Source of the DNA: Bradyrhizobium sp. RD5-C2
GTDB lineage: Bacteria > Pseudomonadota > Alphaproteobacteria > Rhizobiales > Xanthobacteraceae
Direction: 5' to 3'
Length of the DNA: 64,000 nt
NCBI RefSeq assembly: GCF_019972155.1
Contig: NZ_BOVL01000012.1
Coordinates: forward strand, 1-64,000
How positions within the stretch are numbered: position 1 is the first letter of the stretch; every line of letters starts with the position of its first letter. A program made the translations under genes and the position numbers. The notes beneath the pieces were generated by a model. The model did not search any database and was not told the origin of the DNA. It was given only the letters and a program-made list of their open reading frames with translations. Below, piece by piece: positions 48,502-56,089 of this stretch.

Positions 48502-50199
48502 ATGGCATTGTTCAATCTGCTTTATCTCCTGGTCTTCCTCCGCGGCGCGATCATCTACGCGCTGACGCTAATTCCGATCATCATCGGTCTGCTGCTGCTC
48601 CGCCGCTGCAGGGCTGGCTGGGCGCTGATCGTGGTGGGGCTGGTGACGCCGGGCTACTTCGCCGGGCAGTGGATGCTCGCTCGATCACTCGCCGCCACGC
48701 GGGCAGCGGACATCGCATCGTGGCCGCGTGCAGGCCTGAGCGCCGACGGTCGTCCGCGCGTGCTGATCGTTCAGAGCACCCGGCGAGATGTCGAGCCGTT
48801 CGTGCACTTCCTCGCCGAAACCGGACTGTTCGAGGTCTATGCCGTGTATGGCAGCCGCTACGAGGTGGCCACCCAGAAAAGATGGCGCCTCGAGGTCTCG
48901 GCGCGCGACGACTGCCGCAAGAGGCGCACCGAGCGCGACGAGATGGTGGTGCTGACCGGATGGCGCAGCTGCGCCGTCGCCGTGCCAGCCGACAAGGTAC
49001 CGGGCGACGGGCTCGTGTTCTACGCCGATACATTCGCAGCGCCGCATTCCTGGATCACGACGCATCGCGACTACACCACACCCGTCGCCTGGACACTCGA
49101 GCTCGCGCTGCACCAGGGCGCCGATGAGCGCATGGTCGCATACGACGAGTTCATCGGCTTCCCCGAGATGCATTTTCACTTGGTCGCCGGACCTGTCATG
49201 CGGCCACGCGAAGCGCCGCGGTACCGGGCCGTCGTCGGCTCGCAAATCGCGGCACCGGAGCCGGGCCAGTTCCTGTTGAAAGCGCTCGGTATCGACGAGC
49301 GCAGCATCGTGCCGCCGCAGGCGCTGAGCATCGAGGAACAGCGCGTGCTGGCCGATCAGCTCAGCGCGAGCAGCCAGCCGGACGACACGCAGCGCGCCGT
49401 CGAGGTGATTGCGGCCGCGCCGCTCGACCAGGGCCTTTGGGCGACGATGCGCCGCCTCGCCGCCGATCCCACGACCTCGGTGCAAATGAAGCTGCGCAAC
49501 CAGGTGGGTTGGTGCGAGAAGGTCGAGCGGCTGACGCGCTATCGCAATGCGCTGGCCGAGGCATGTGCCGCCAATTCGGTCCCGGCCGACACATGCGGCC
49601 TGGTCGGACATCCGGCACAGTGGATGCATTACTGCGCCGACGACGCACGGCCGGTCTGGCGCAGCGACGACCCGCCGGCGCGGCGCGTATTCATCGCCAA
49701 CATCCTGGACGGCCAGAAGACCTCGGTCCTGCTGCCGCGTCCCGCGATCGCCCATGAAGTGCGGATACCTGCCGACCGCGGGGCGCTCGACATCGTGGTC
49801 CGCAACCAGAATCCGAGCATCGTCGTCTTCACCGGCGCGACATCCTGCATCGGACGGCTCACCGTCCTTGCCGACCAGTTTAACAGCATTCCCGGCGTCG
49901 TCGGCGTCGATCCGTCGCGCATCAGGTTCGTGGCTCCGGTGGGAAGCGGCAGCTGGATCAATCCCGCGGCGCCCTTTTCAGGGGATTTTGCCGCGCTCCT
50001 CGGAATCAAGCCGGACGCGACCCTGCTCCATCATAAGGGCGACATCGACCTTGCCGAATCCATCGCACAGGACAGGACGGCGCCGCCCTGCGCGCAGGGG
50101 GGGCTGCCGAGCGGCGGCCGGCTCAAAATCGACACCAGCCAGATCATCACCATGCCGACCATTCTGCCCTTCGTCAGGCCCGGCAACGCCGCGCGCTGA
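48502..50199 (+). CDS. Large membrane-anchored protein of unknown family
   Basis: A 565-residue protein. Two N-terminal hydrophobic helices (LLYLLVFLRGAIIYALTLIP, IIIGLLLLRR, then WALIVVGLVTPGYFAGQWML) are followed by a soluble, presumably periplasmic, domain beginning RPRVLIVQSTRRDVEPFVHF. Later blocks include LHQGADERMVAYDEFIGF, several cysteines (VGWCEKV, EACAANS, ADTCGLVG, MHYCADD, TSCIGRL) and a TGATSCIGRL...DQFNSIPG segment. I recognise no family. It follows ccrM by 72 bp on the same strand. A purine-rich GGATGAGACGAG precedes the ATG. Confidence 0.7.
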   Translation: MALFNLLYLLVFLRGAIIYALTLIPIIIGLLLLRRCRAGWALIVVGLVTPGYFAGQWMLARSLAATRAADIASWPRAGLSADGRPRVLIVQSTRRDVEPFVHFLAETGLFEVYAVYGSRYEVATQKRWRLEVSARDDCRKRRTERDEMVVLTGWRSCAVAVPADKVPGDGLVFYADTFAAPHSWITTHRDYTTPVAWTLELALHQGADERMVAYDEFIGFPEMHFHLVAGPVMRPREAPRYRAVVGSQIAAPEPGQFLLKALGIDERSIVPPQALSIEEQRVLADQLSASSQPDDTQRAVEVIAAAPLDQGLWATMRRLAADPTTSVQMKLRNQVGWCEKVERLTRYRNALAEACAANSVPADTCGLVGHPAQWMHYCADDARPVWRSDDPPARRVFIANILDGQKTSVLLPRPAIAHEVRIPADRGALDIVVRNQNPSIVVFTGATSCIGRLTVLADQFNSIPGVVGVDPSRIRFVAPVGSGSWINPAAPFSGDFAALLGIKPDATLLHHKGDIDLAESIAQDRTAPPCAQGGLPSGGRLKIDTSQIITMPTILPFVRPGNAAR

Positions 50200-50304
50200 G
50201 CGCGCCGAGAATGCAGACCAGCCATTTGCTTTTTGTTGGCCAGGCAGCAATGCCGTGGCCTAGGATGGTGCGGCTGTCAGTCACCCGTTTCGATTGGTCG
50301 CCCG

Positions 50305-50628
50305 ATGCGAAGACAATCCGAGACCTTGCTGCTGGTGCCGCTGTTGCCGATCTTCCTGCTCGGCATGTTTCCGATGCTGCTGATCGGCTTGCTCGGATTC
50401 TTCGGCCTGATCATTTTCGGCATCCTGCTGGTCTGCGTCGGCCTCACGCTCGCCCTCGAGGCGCATGGCGAGTTCAATGAAGAGATCATCGTGCACGGCT
50501 TTGCCCGCGGCTCGGAGCGCGCGACACAGCTTTCCAACCTGCACGCCGCGACCCGTTCCGCCGCCGTGCTGGACGTCGCGGGCGTTGCGCTGATCGTCGC
50601 GGGTATCCTGGGCTTCTTCTGGGGCTGA
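50305..50628 (+). CDS. Small membrane protein, unknown
   Basis: A 107-residue protein. Residues 8-55 form two closely spaced hydrophobic helices (LLLVPLLPIFLLGMFPMLLIG, LLGFFGLIIFGILLVCVGL). A polar middle region of about 35 residues (EAHGEFNEEIIVHGFARGSE) is followed by a third helix (VAGVALIVAGILGFFWG). No known family is recognised. Start at 50305; the longer frame upstream is not hydrophobic and has no ribosome site. It is followed after 134 bp by a glutathione S-transferase. Confidence 0.6.
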   Translation: MRRQSETLLLVPLLPIFLLGMFPMLLIGLLGFFGLIIFGILLVCVGLTLALEAHGEFNEEIIVHGFARGSERATQLSNLHAATRSAAVLDVAGVALIVAGILGFFWG

Positions 50629-50762
50629 CCAGCGCGACACGCGACCCTGATTCACAAACTCGTCGCTTGCGCATTGCAGCGAATTTTGCGCATGAGGGGC
50701 CAAGCGGCCCTCGCCCGCCGCGTCCCGATTTCGCCGGTCACAAGAACCAAGGGAGTCCCTTC

Positions 50763-51449
50763 ATGATCAAATTCTATTTCAATGGCGCGCCGAACCCGAA
50801 CAAGGTTGCCCTGTTCCTGGAAGAATCCGGCCTGCCGTTCGAGGCGATCCCGGTCGACACACGCAAGGGCGAGCAATTCGCGCCTGAATTCCTCAAGGTC
50901 AACCCGAACGGCAAGGTGCCGGCGATCGACGATGACGGGGTGCTGGTGTTCGATAGCAACGCCATCCTGCTCTACCTCGCCGAGGAGAACGGCAAGTTCC
51001 TGCCCGCCAACACGCCGGCCAACCGTGCCGCGACGCTGTCCTGGTTGATGTTCATCGCGACCGGCCTCGGTCCGTATTCCGGCCAAGCGGTGCATTTCAA
51101 GCATTTCGCGCCGAAGGACCTCGACTACGCCAACAACCGCTACCAGTACGAGGCACATCGCCACTACAAGATCCTCGACGATCATTTGGCAAAGTCGCGC
51201 TACATGGTCGGCGACAGCTACACGATCGTCGACATGGCGTTCTGGGGCTGGGCGCGGATGGCGCCGTTCATCCTCGGCGAGGAAGGCTACGCGAAGTATC
51301 CGAACGTGAAGCGGCTGGTCGACGAGATCTCGGCCCGGCCAGCGGCGGCGCGCGCGATCGCGCTGAAGGACAAGCACACCTTCAAGGCGGAGATGGACGA
51401 CTCGGCCCGCGACATCATGTTCGGCCACCTCAAGTCCAAGGTGGCGTAA
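50763..51449 (+). CDS. Glutathione S-transferase
   Basis: A 228-residue GST. The thioredoxin-like N-terminal domain reads MIKFYFNGAPNPNKVALFLE, with NPNGKVPAIDDDGVLVFDSNAILLYLAEE giving the cis-Pro (V-P) and the SNAI glutathione-binding loop. The alpha-helical C-terminal domain has ARYMVGDSYTIVDMAFWGWA with the conserved N-cap Asp. The N-terminal Ser/Asn active-site candidate (APNPNK) resembles Ure2p-like and nu-class GSTs. AGGGAG precedes the ATG. Substrate unknown. Confidence 0.93.
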   Translation: MIKFYFNGAPNPNKVALFLEESGLPFEAIPVDTRKGEQFAPEFLKVNPNGKVPAIDDDGVLVFDSNAILLYLAEENGKFLPANTPANRAATLSWLMFIATGLGPYSGQAVHFKHFAPKDLDYANNRYQYEAHRHYKILDDHLAKSRYMVGDSYTIVDMAFWGWARMAPFILGEEGYAKYPNVKRLVDEISARPAAARAIALKDKHTFKAEMDDSARDIMFGHLKSKVA

Positions 51450-51468
51450 GCCGTCCCTCAACGCTGCG

Positions 51469-51510
51469 CAGGGTGGGCGCGCTTCCGCGCTGCCCACCCT
51501 GACCATTTTC
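51469..51510 (+). terminator. Hairpin terminator after the GST gene
   Basis: CAGGGTGGGC (51469-51478) pairs with GCCCACCCTG (51492-51501), with an inner GCGC/GCGC extension around TTCC, then ACCATTTTC. Strong stem with a short T-run, 20 bp after the stop. Confidence 0.75.
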
Positions 51511-51515
51511 GCATC

Positions 51516-51689
51516 TTACGGCGGCCAGTACCTGCCGTTGTCGTACCGGCCTTGACGGGCGATGTCGGCGCGGCAGACGCCGATGTCCTGCCGTTCGCGT
51601 TCACTCACGGCGGCAAGTTGCCGCCATGCGCGCCGGTTCTCACGCCACTGCCAGATCCAGGCCAGCGCTGCCGCGACTGCGGCCGTCAG
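51516..51689 (-). CDS. DUF1127-like small protein, no normal start codon
   Basis: On the minus strand a frame ending TAA at 51516-51518 encodes LAWIWQWRENRRAWRQLAAV, then SERERQDIGVCRADIARQ and a short tail GRYDNGRYWPP. The W-x-x-x-R-x-x-R-A-x-R-x-L-A-x-L-S-x-R-x-L-x-D-I-G-x-x-R-x-D-I pattern is the DUF1127 signature; members are small (about 45-60 residues) RNA-binding or stress-related proteins. There is no ATG, GTG or TTG before the pattern; CTG at 51689 is the only candidate. It starts 4 bp after the SnoaL stop on the same strand, so either translational coupling or gene decay is possible. Confidence 0.5.
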   Translation of the reverse strand: MTAAVAAALAWIWQWRENRRAWRQLAAVSERERQDIGVCRADIARQGRYDNGRYWPP

Positions 51690-51693
51690 TGCT

Positions 51694-52137
51694 TCAACCC
51701 GCCGCGCGAACCGCGGCCGCCGGAAACGGACCGAGCGCCTTCTCGGTCAGCACCGAGTCGCAATATTCCCGCACCTCCTTGATCTTGCCGCCGTCGAAGC
51801 GAAACACCATGCAATAGTCGTTGTCGTAACGCTGGCCTTCCCTGGTAAGGTTGTTGCCCTTGGCCTCGACCACGACGATATCTCCGTCGGCGATGATGCG
51901 ATGGGCGACGGTGCGGGTCCGTTCCACCAGCCTGGAGCGGACCGTGCCGTGCAGATCATTCATGATCGACTGCTTGCCGGTGAAGGTGCGCGACCAGGAA
52001 TATTGCCCGGTCACGGTCCAGATCGCATCGTCGGCAAGCGTCGCCATGAACAGCGATTTCTCGCGCACCGCGGGATCGGGATTGCTCGCGACCACGAATA
52101 TCTCCTGCACCAGTTTCTTGTTGTCGGCTGCGCTCAT
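51694..52137 (-). CDS. SnoaL/NTF2-like fold protein
   Basis: A 147-residue NTF2-like protein: ADNKKLVQEIFVVASNPDPA, LADDAIWTVTGQYSWSRTF, ADGDIVVVEAKGNNLTREGQ and YDNDYCMVFRFDGGKIKEVREYCDSVLTEKAL, the classic end of the SnoaL-like family. AAGGAGACGCGCC precedes the ATG. Ligand or reaction unknown. It is divergent from the LysR regulator at 52289 with 151 bp between them and is its probable target. Confidence 0.91.
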   Translation of the reverse strand: MSAADNKKLVQEIFVVASNPDPAVREKSLFMATLADDAIWTVTGQYSWSRTFTGKQSIMNDLHGTVRSRLVERTRTVAHRIIADGDIVVVEAKGNNLTREGQRYDNDYCMVFRFDGGKIKEVREYCDSVLTEKALGPFPAAAVRAAG

Positions 52138-52262
52138 GGCGCGTCTCCTTGCGATGGGTTGGCTCTGATTTCAGGCATTTCCTCAAGTGAAGCGTTGTTC
52201 GCTTCGCGTGAGAACGCCTTGCCTCCCGATCATGCGGCGCCGGCGCACATTCTTCCAATCGA

Positions 52263-52288
52263 TAGGTGGTATGATATATATTCACCTA
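52263..52288. promoter_or_regulatory. Inverted repeat before the LysR gene
   Basis: TAGGTG (52263-52268) and CACCTA (52283-52288), 14 bp apart, form a 6-bp inverted repeat ending exactly at the LysR ATG (52289). An operator for the divergent LysR/SnoaL pair is plausible. The AT-rich ATGATATATATT lies between the arms. Confidence 0.4.
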
Positions 52289-53203
52289 ATGAATTTGAAT
52301 TCGCTTGACCTCAATCTGCTGGTCGCGCTCGACGCCCTGCTGCGCGATGCCAATGTCAGCCGCGCCGCGATGCGGCTCAACCTGTCGCAGCCGGCGACCA
52401 GCCACGCGCTGCAGCGGCTGCGCGACCTGATCGGCGATCCGCTGCTGGTGCGCAACGGCGCGCGGATGGAGCTGACGCCGCGGGCGCAGGCGCTGCGTTC
52501 GCCGCTGGCGCAGGCGCTCGACCAGGTGCGCACGCTGTTCGTCTCCGACGATTTCGACCCGGCGCGCAGCGAGCGGCATTTCCGCCTGATGATGCCCGAC
52601 CTCGCCGTCGAGCTGCTGATGCCGCCGCTGATGGAGAAGGTGACGCAGCTGGCGCCGAACGTCACCATCGACGTCGTGCCGTGGCGGAGCTCGACGATCT
52701 TCACGCCCGACTTTGCCCGCACCATCGATCTCGTGATCTCGATCGGCAATTCCTTCAAGGGATTTCACCGCCAGCGGCTCTACACCGACATCGATGCGCT
52801 GGCAGTGCGGCGCGGCCATCCCGCCGGCGCCAGGCTCAGGAAGCGCGAAGCGTTCCTCGCGGCACGGCACGTCGCGGTGATCATCCGTGGCCACAACGAG
52901 GACCTGATCGACACCTGGCTGCGCGCCAAGGGCATCCAGCGCCGGATCGCGCTGGTGGTGCCGGGCTATATCGAGGCGCTGCACGTCACTGCGCGCACCG
53001 ACCTCGTCGCCTTCGTGCCGCGCCGGCTGATCTCCGCGCTGGCGAAACAACTATCGCTGGTGACGGTGACGCCGCCGCTCGATCCCGGGATCGACGAGCA
53101 GCATATGTTCTATCCGACACGGGCCCAGATGGATCCCGGTTCGATCTGGCTGCGCCGGCTAATGCTGGAGACCGGACGGGAGCTGGAGACGCGGAAGGTG
53201 TGA
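52289..53203 (+). CDS. LysR-family transcriptional regulator
   Basis: A 304-residue LysR regulator. Residues 1-62 are the winged helix: LNLLVALDALLRDANVSRAA, MRLNLSQPATSHALQRLRD and DPLLVRNGARMELTPRAQA. The C-terminal periplasmic-binding-like domain follows (RHFRLMMPDLAVELLMPPLM, VVPWRSSTIFTPDFARTIDL). Sensing ligands are unknown, likely a small aromatic or organic acid. The start MNLNSLDLNLLV is usual for this subfamily (NodD/NahR-like type). It is divergent from the SnoaL-type gene. An ATG at 52271 is an alternative start. Confidence 0.93.
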   Translation: MNLNSLDLNLLVALDALLRDANVSRAAMRLNLSQPATSHALQRLRDLIGDPLLVRNGARMELTPRAQALRSPLAQALDQVRTLFVSDDFDPARSERHFRLMMPDLAVELLMPPLMEKVTQLAPNVTIDVVPWRSSTIFTPDFARTIDLVISIGNSFKGFHRQRLYTDIDALAVRRGHPAGARLRKREAFLAARHVAVIIRGHNEDLIDTWLRAKGIQRRIALVVPGYIEALHVTARTDLVAFVPRRLISALAKQLSLVTVTPPLDPGIDEQHMFYPTRAQMDPGSIWLRRLMLETGRELETRKV

Positions 53204-53222
53204 CGGCGCTCTCTCTCCATGC

Positions 53223-53344
53223 GTCGTCCCGGCGAAGGCCGGGACCCATAACCACCGCCGTTCGCTATCGCGCACGGCGGCGGCCCCAGCGTCGTACCAC
53301 AAGCGAGATTTGTGGTTATGGGTCCCGGCCTTCGCCGGGACGAC
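53223..53344. repeat. 33-bp perfect inverted repeat (CGTCCCGGCGAAGGCCGGGAC type)
   Basis: The arm 53223-53255 and its exact complement 53312-53344 run GTCGTCCCGGCGAAGGCCGG ... ACCATAACCAC-type; the loop is 56 bp. It lies between the LysR and GST genes, convergent. A different family from A, B and C. Confidence 0.9.
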
Positions 53345-53362
53345 ACCGAATTATTAGCGGCC

Positions 53363-53983
53363 TTACACCTTCTGTTCTGCCAGTACCTTCTGCACCGCCG
53401 GCCGCTGCTCCATCGCGGCGCGATGCGCCTTCACCTTGGGCAGGGTCGCGATGTCGACGCCGTCGCCATCGAGCCAGAGCGCGAGCGTGTAGAGATAGGC
53501 GTCGCCGACCGTATAGTCCTCGCCCATCACCCACGGGCCCTTCAGCATGTCGCGCTCGATCAGGTTGAAGCAGGTGGCCATGGTCTTCGGGACCATCGCC
53601 TTCATGTCGGCGAACGACGTCTCCTGGGTTGCCCAGCGCGCGCCGCGCATCTTGTGGGCGTGGCAGACATGCACGGTCGAGCAGAGGTAGGAATTGAAGG
53701 CCTGCAGCTTCGCGAATGCGAAGGCGTCGTCGAGCGGCGCGAGCTTCGCCTGCGGATAGGTCTGCGCGATGTAGGCCAGCATCGCCGGCGTCTCGGTGAG
53801 CACGCCGTGGTCGGTCATCAGCGACGGCACCCGGCCCTTCGGATTGATCTTCAGATATTCCGGGCTGTTCTGCTGGTTGACCTTGAAATCGAGCCGCTCG
53901 ACCGAATAGGGCGCGCCGGCCTCGGCCAGCGCGATGTGGGACGCGAGCGCGCAGGTGCCGGGGGCGGTGTAGAGCTTGAGCAT
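53363..53983 (-). CDS. Glutathione S-transferase
   Basis: A 206-residue GST: MLKLYTAPGTCALASHIALA with the Cys-Ala-Leu-Ala start typical of the beta class (GST-B), then NPKGRVPSLMTDHGVLTETPAMLAYIAQ with the cis-Pro and T-E-T-P glutathione loop, and a C-terminal helical domain (WVMGEDYTVGDAYLYTLALW with the N-capping Asp). AGAGG lies 9 bases before the ATG. Substrate unknown. It is divergent from the flavin monooxygenase at 54156. Confidence 0.93.
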   Translation of the reverse strand: MLKLYTAPGTCALASHIALAEAGAPYSVERLDFKVNQQNSPEYLKINPKGRVPSLMTDHGVLTETPAMLAYIAQTYPQAKLAPLDDAFAFAKLQAFNSYLCSTVHVCHAHKMRGARWATQETSFADMKAMVPKTMATCFNLIERDMLKGPWVMGEDYTVGDAYLYTLALWLDGDGVDIATLPKVKAHRAAMEQRPAVQKVLAEQKV

Positions 53984-54155
53984 GTCGTTGTCCTCTGCGG
54001 GCCTTGTCGGTTCGTTGCGAACCCGGCCTGGCTTGTTATGAGATGCAGCGGACGTTAGCGGCAGCACCCGTTGCCGTCCACCCCGTGCGGTGCCGCGGAC
54101 CTTGCCCGCAGCGGGGCCGCCATGCGATGACCATGGCCAATCGAGAGGGCTTTTG

Positions 54156-55424
54156 ATGACTGTGCTGATTGCAGGTGGCGGAATTGGCGGGCTGACGCTG
54201 GCGCTCAGCCTGCACCAGATCGGCGTGCCCTGTCGCGTCTTTGAGAGCGTGCCCGAGCTGAGGCCGCTCGGCGTCGGCATCAACGTGCTGCCGCATGCGG
54301 TGCGCGAATTGATCGAGCTCGGCCTGCACGATGTGCTCGACGCATCAGCGGTGCGCACGCGCGAGCTCGCCTATTTCTCCAAGCACGGCAAGCCGATCTG
54401 GAGCGAGCCGCGCGGGCTCGAGGCCGGCTATAAATGGCCGCAGTTCTCCATCCATCGCGGCCGGCTGCAGCAGCTGCTGCTCGATGCCGCGACCGAGCGG
54501 CTGGGCGCTGCGAACATCCTGACCAGCCATCATCTTACCGGCTGGACCGAGACCACCGACGGCGTCCGCGCCGACTTCATCGACAAGGCGACCGGCAAGC
54601 CCGCCGGCAGCTATGACGGCGCGGTGCTGATCGCCGCCGACGGCATCCATTCGGCGGTGCGCGAAAAACTCTATCCGCAGGAAGGTCCGCCGATCTGGAA
54701 CGGCCGCATCCTGTGGCGCGGCATCACCCGCGGCAATGCCTTCCTGACCGGCCGCACCATGATCATGGCCGGCCACGAGACCCTGAAATTCGTCTGCTAT
54801 CCGATCTCGAAGGAGGCCGGCGTCGACGGCAAGTTCGACATCAACTGGGTCGCCGAGCGCCATATGCCGCCGACCTATCAGTGGCGCCGCGAGGACTATA
54901 ACCGCACCGCAAAGCTCGACGAGTTCCTGCCGTGGTTCGAGAACTGGAATTTCGACTGGCTCGACGTGCCCGGCCTGATCCGCAACTGTCCGCATGCCTA
55001 CGAATATCCGCTGGTCGATCGCGATCCGATCGCGCAATGGACCTTCGGCCGCGTCACGCTGATGGGCGACGCCGCGCATCCGATGTACCCGATCGGCTCC
55101 AACGGCGCCTCGCAGGCGATCCTCGATGCGCGCACGCTGACGCGCGAGATTTTGGCGCATGGCCCGACGCGGGCGGCGCTGTCAGCCTATGAGGCCGAAC
55201 GGCGCCCGGCGACGACCGACCTCGTGATGCTGAACCGCCGCAACGGCCCGGAGCAGGTGATGCAGCTGGTCGAGGAGCGCGCACCCAACGGCTTTGGCGT
55301 CGTCACCGAGGTGCTGTCACAGCAGGAACTGGAAGACATCGCCGCCAACTACAAGCGCGTCGCCGGCTTCCAGGTCGAGGGGCTGAACGCCAAGCCGCCG
55401 ATCGTGCAGCGGGCGGGTGCGTAA
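54156..55424 (+). CDS. FAD-dependent monooxygenase (aromatic hydroxylase-like)
   Basis: A 422-residue group A flavoprotein monooxygenase. The FAD motif is VLIAGGGIGGLTLALSLHQI, the second motif is GAVLIAADGIHSAVREKL (DG motif), and GRVTLMGDAAHPMYPIGSNG binds the FAD ribityl. These enzymes hydroxylate aromatic or related compounds with NAD(P)H and O2. AGAGGG precedes the ATG. The neighbours (GSTs, LysR, SnoaL, a PaaI-type thioesterase) fit a catabolic context, but the substrate is unknown. It is divergent from the GST at 53363. Confidence 0.94.
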   Translation: MTVLIAGGGIGGLTLALSLHQIGVPCRVFESVPELRPLGVGINVLPHAVRELIELGLHDVLDASAVRTRELAYFSKHGKPIWSEPRGLEAGYKWPQFSIHRGRLQQLLLDAATERLGAANILTSHHLTGWTETTDGVRADFIDKATGKPAGSYDGAVLIAADGIHSAVREKLYPQEGPPIWNGRILWRGITRGNAFLTGRTMIMAGHETLKFVCYPISKEAGVDGKFDINWVAERHMPPTYQWRREDYNRTAKLDEFLPWFENWNFDWLDVPGLIRNCPHAYEYPLVDRDPIAQWTFGRVTLMGDAAHPMYPIGSNGASQAILDARTLTREILAHGPTRAALSAYEAERRPATTDLVMLNRRNGPEQVMQLVEERAPNGFGVVTEVLSQQELEDIAANYKRVAGFQVEGLNAKPPIVQRAGA

Positions 55425-55454
55425 GCGCTGCATGACTTGAAGCAGCTTAATATC

Positions 55455-55579
55455 CCGTCATCCTGAGGAGCCGCGAAGCGGCGTCTCGAAGGATGAACGG
55501 CCCGGCTGGCGGCCGTCGACCCTTCGAGGCTCGCCCAGCGGTGCAAGTGCACCGCAAGGCTCGCACCTCAGGGTGACGG
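55455..55579. repeat. Intergenic hairpin repeat, family A copy 5
   Basis: CCGTCATCCTGAGG ... GCGTCTCGAAGGATGAACGGCCC ... CCCTTCGAGGCTCGCC ... CCTCAGGGTGACGG. It starts 30 bp after the monooxygenase stop; an inserted GCAAGTGCACC-type segment enlarges the right half. Confidence 0.82.
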
Positions 55580-55601
55580 AACGGCCTGTAGCGAGCAGTC
55601 C

Positions 55602-56021
55602 CTATCGCAGCGCCCGCGCCGCCTCGACCAGCCGAATGCCGCTGCTCGCCGTCGCAAGCAATGTGCCATCCGCGGCGGTCAGCCGGCCCTCGACGAAGGC
55701 GATGGTCTTGCCGAGCTGCGTCACCGTCGCCTCGCCGGTGATCGGTCCGGGCTTCGCCGGTGCGAGAAAATTGACGGTCATCGTGATCGTCGTGGTGAAC
55801 AGCCTGCCCTCGGTCATGATGAACACCGCCGGCCCCATCGTGTCGTCGAGCATCGAAGACAGCATGCCGCCCTGGATGAAGCCGGCCGGATTGCAGAAAT
55901 CTTGCTTGCCGTCGAACACGATCCTGATCCAGCCGTCCTGCGGACGTGCGTCAGCCACGCGCCAACCCAGCAGCTTTGCGACTGGCGGCATCGGGATGCG
56001 GTCGAGTGCGGTTGCAATCAT
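55602..56021 (-). CDS. PaaI-family hotdog thioesterase
   Basis: A 139-residue hotdog-fold protein: CNPAGFIQGGMLSSMLDDTMGPAVF holds the G-G-x-L-x-x-x-x-D-x-x-x-G motif with the catalytic Asp; then TTTITMTVNFLAPAKPGPITGEATV. It hydrolyses acyl-CoA, usually aromatic or hydroxylated-aryl-CoA. GGAGGCCGCC precedes the ATG, which fixes the start at 56021. In the same minus-strand direction the next gene upstream is mutY. Confidence 0.93.
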   Translation of the reverse strand: MIATALDRIPMPPVAKLLGWRVADARPQDGWIRIVFDGKQDFCNPAGFIQGGMLSSMLDDTMGPAVFIMTEGRLFTTTITMTVNFLAPAKPGPITGEATVTQLGKTIAFVEGRLTAADGTLLATASSGIRLVEAARALR

Positions 56022-56089
56022 GGCGGCCTCCGTTTTGGACGTCGTAGCCGAGACCTGCTGCCAGCATGGTGTCAGCAGGTCGTCTCCCC

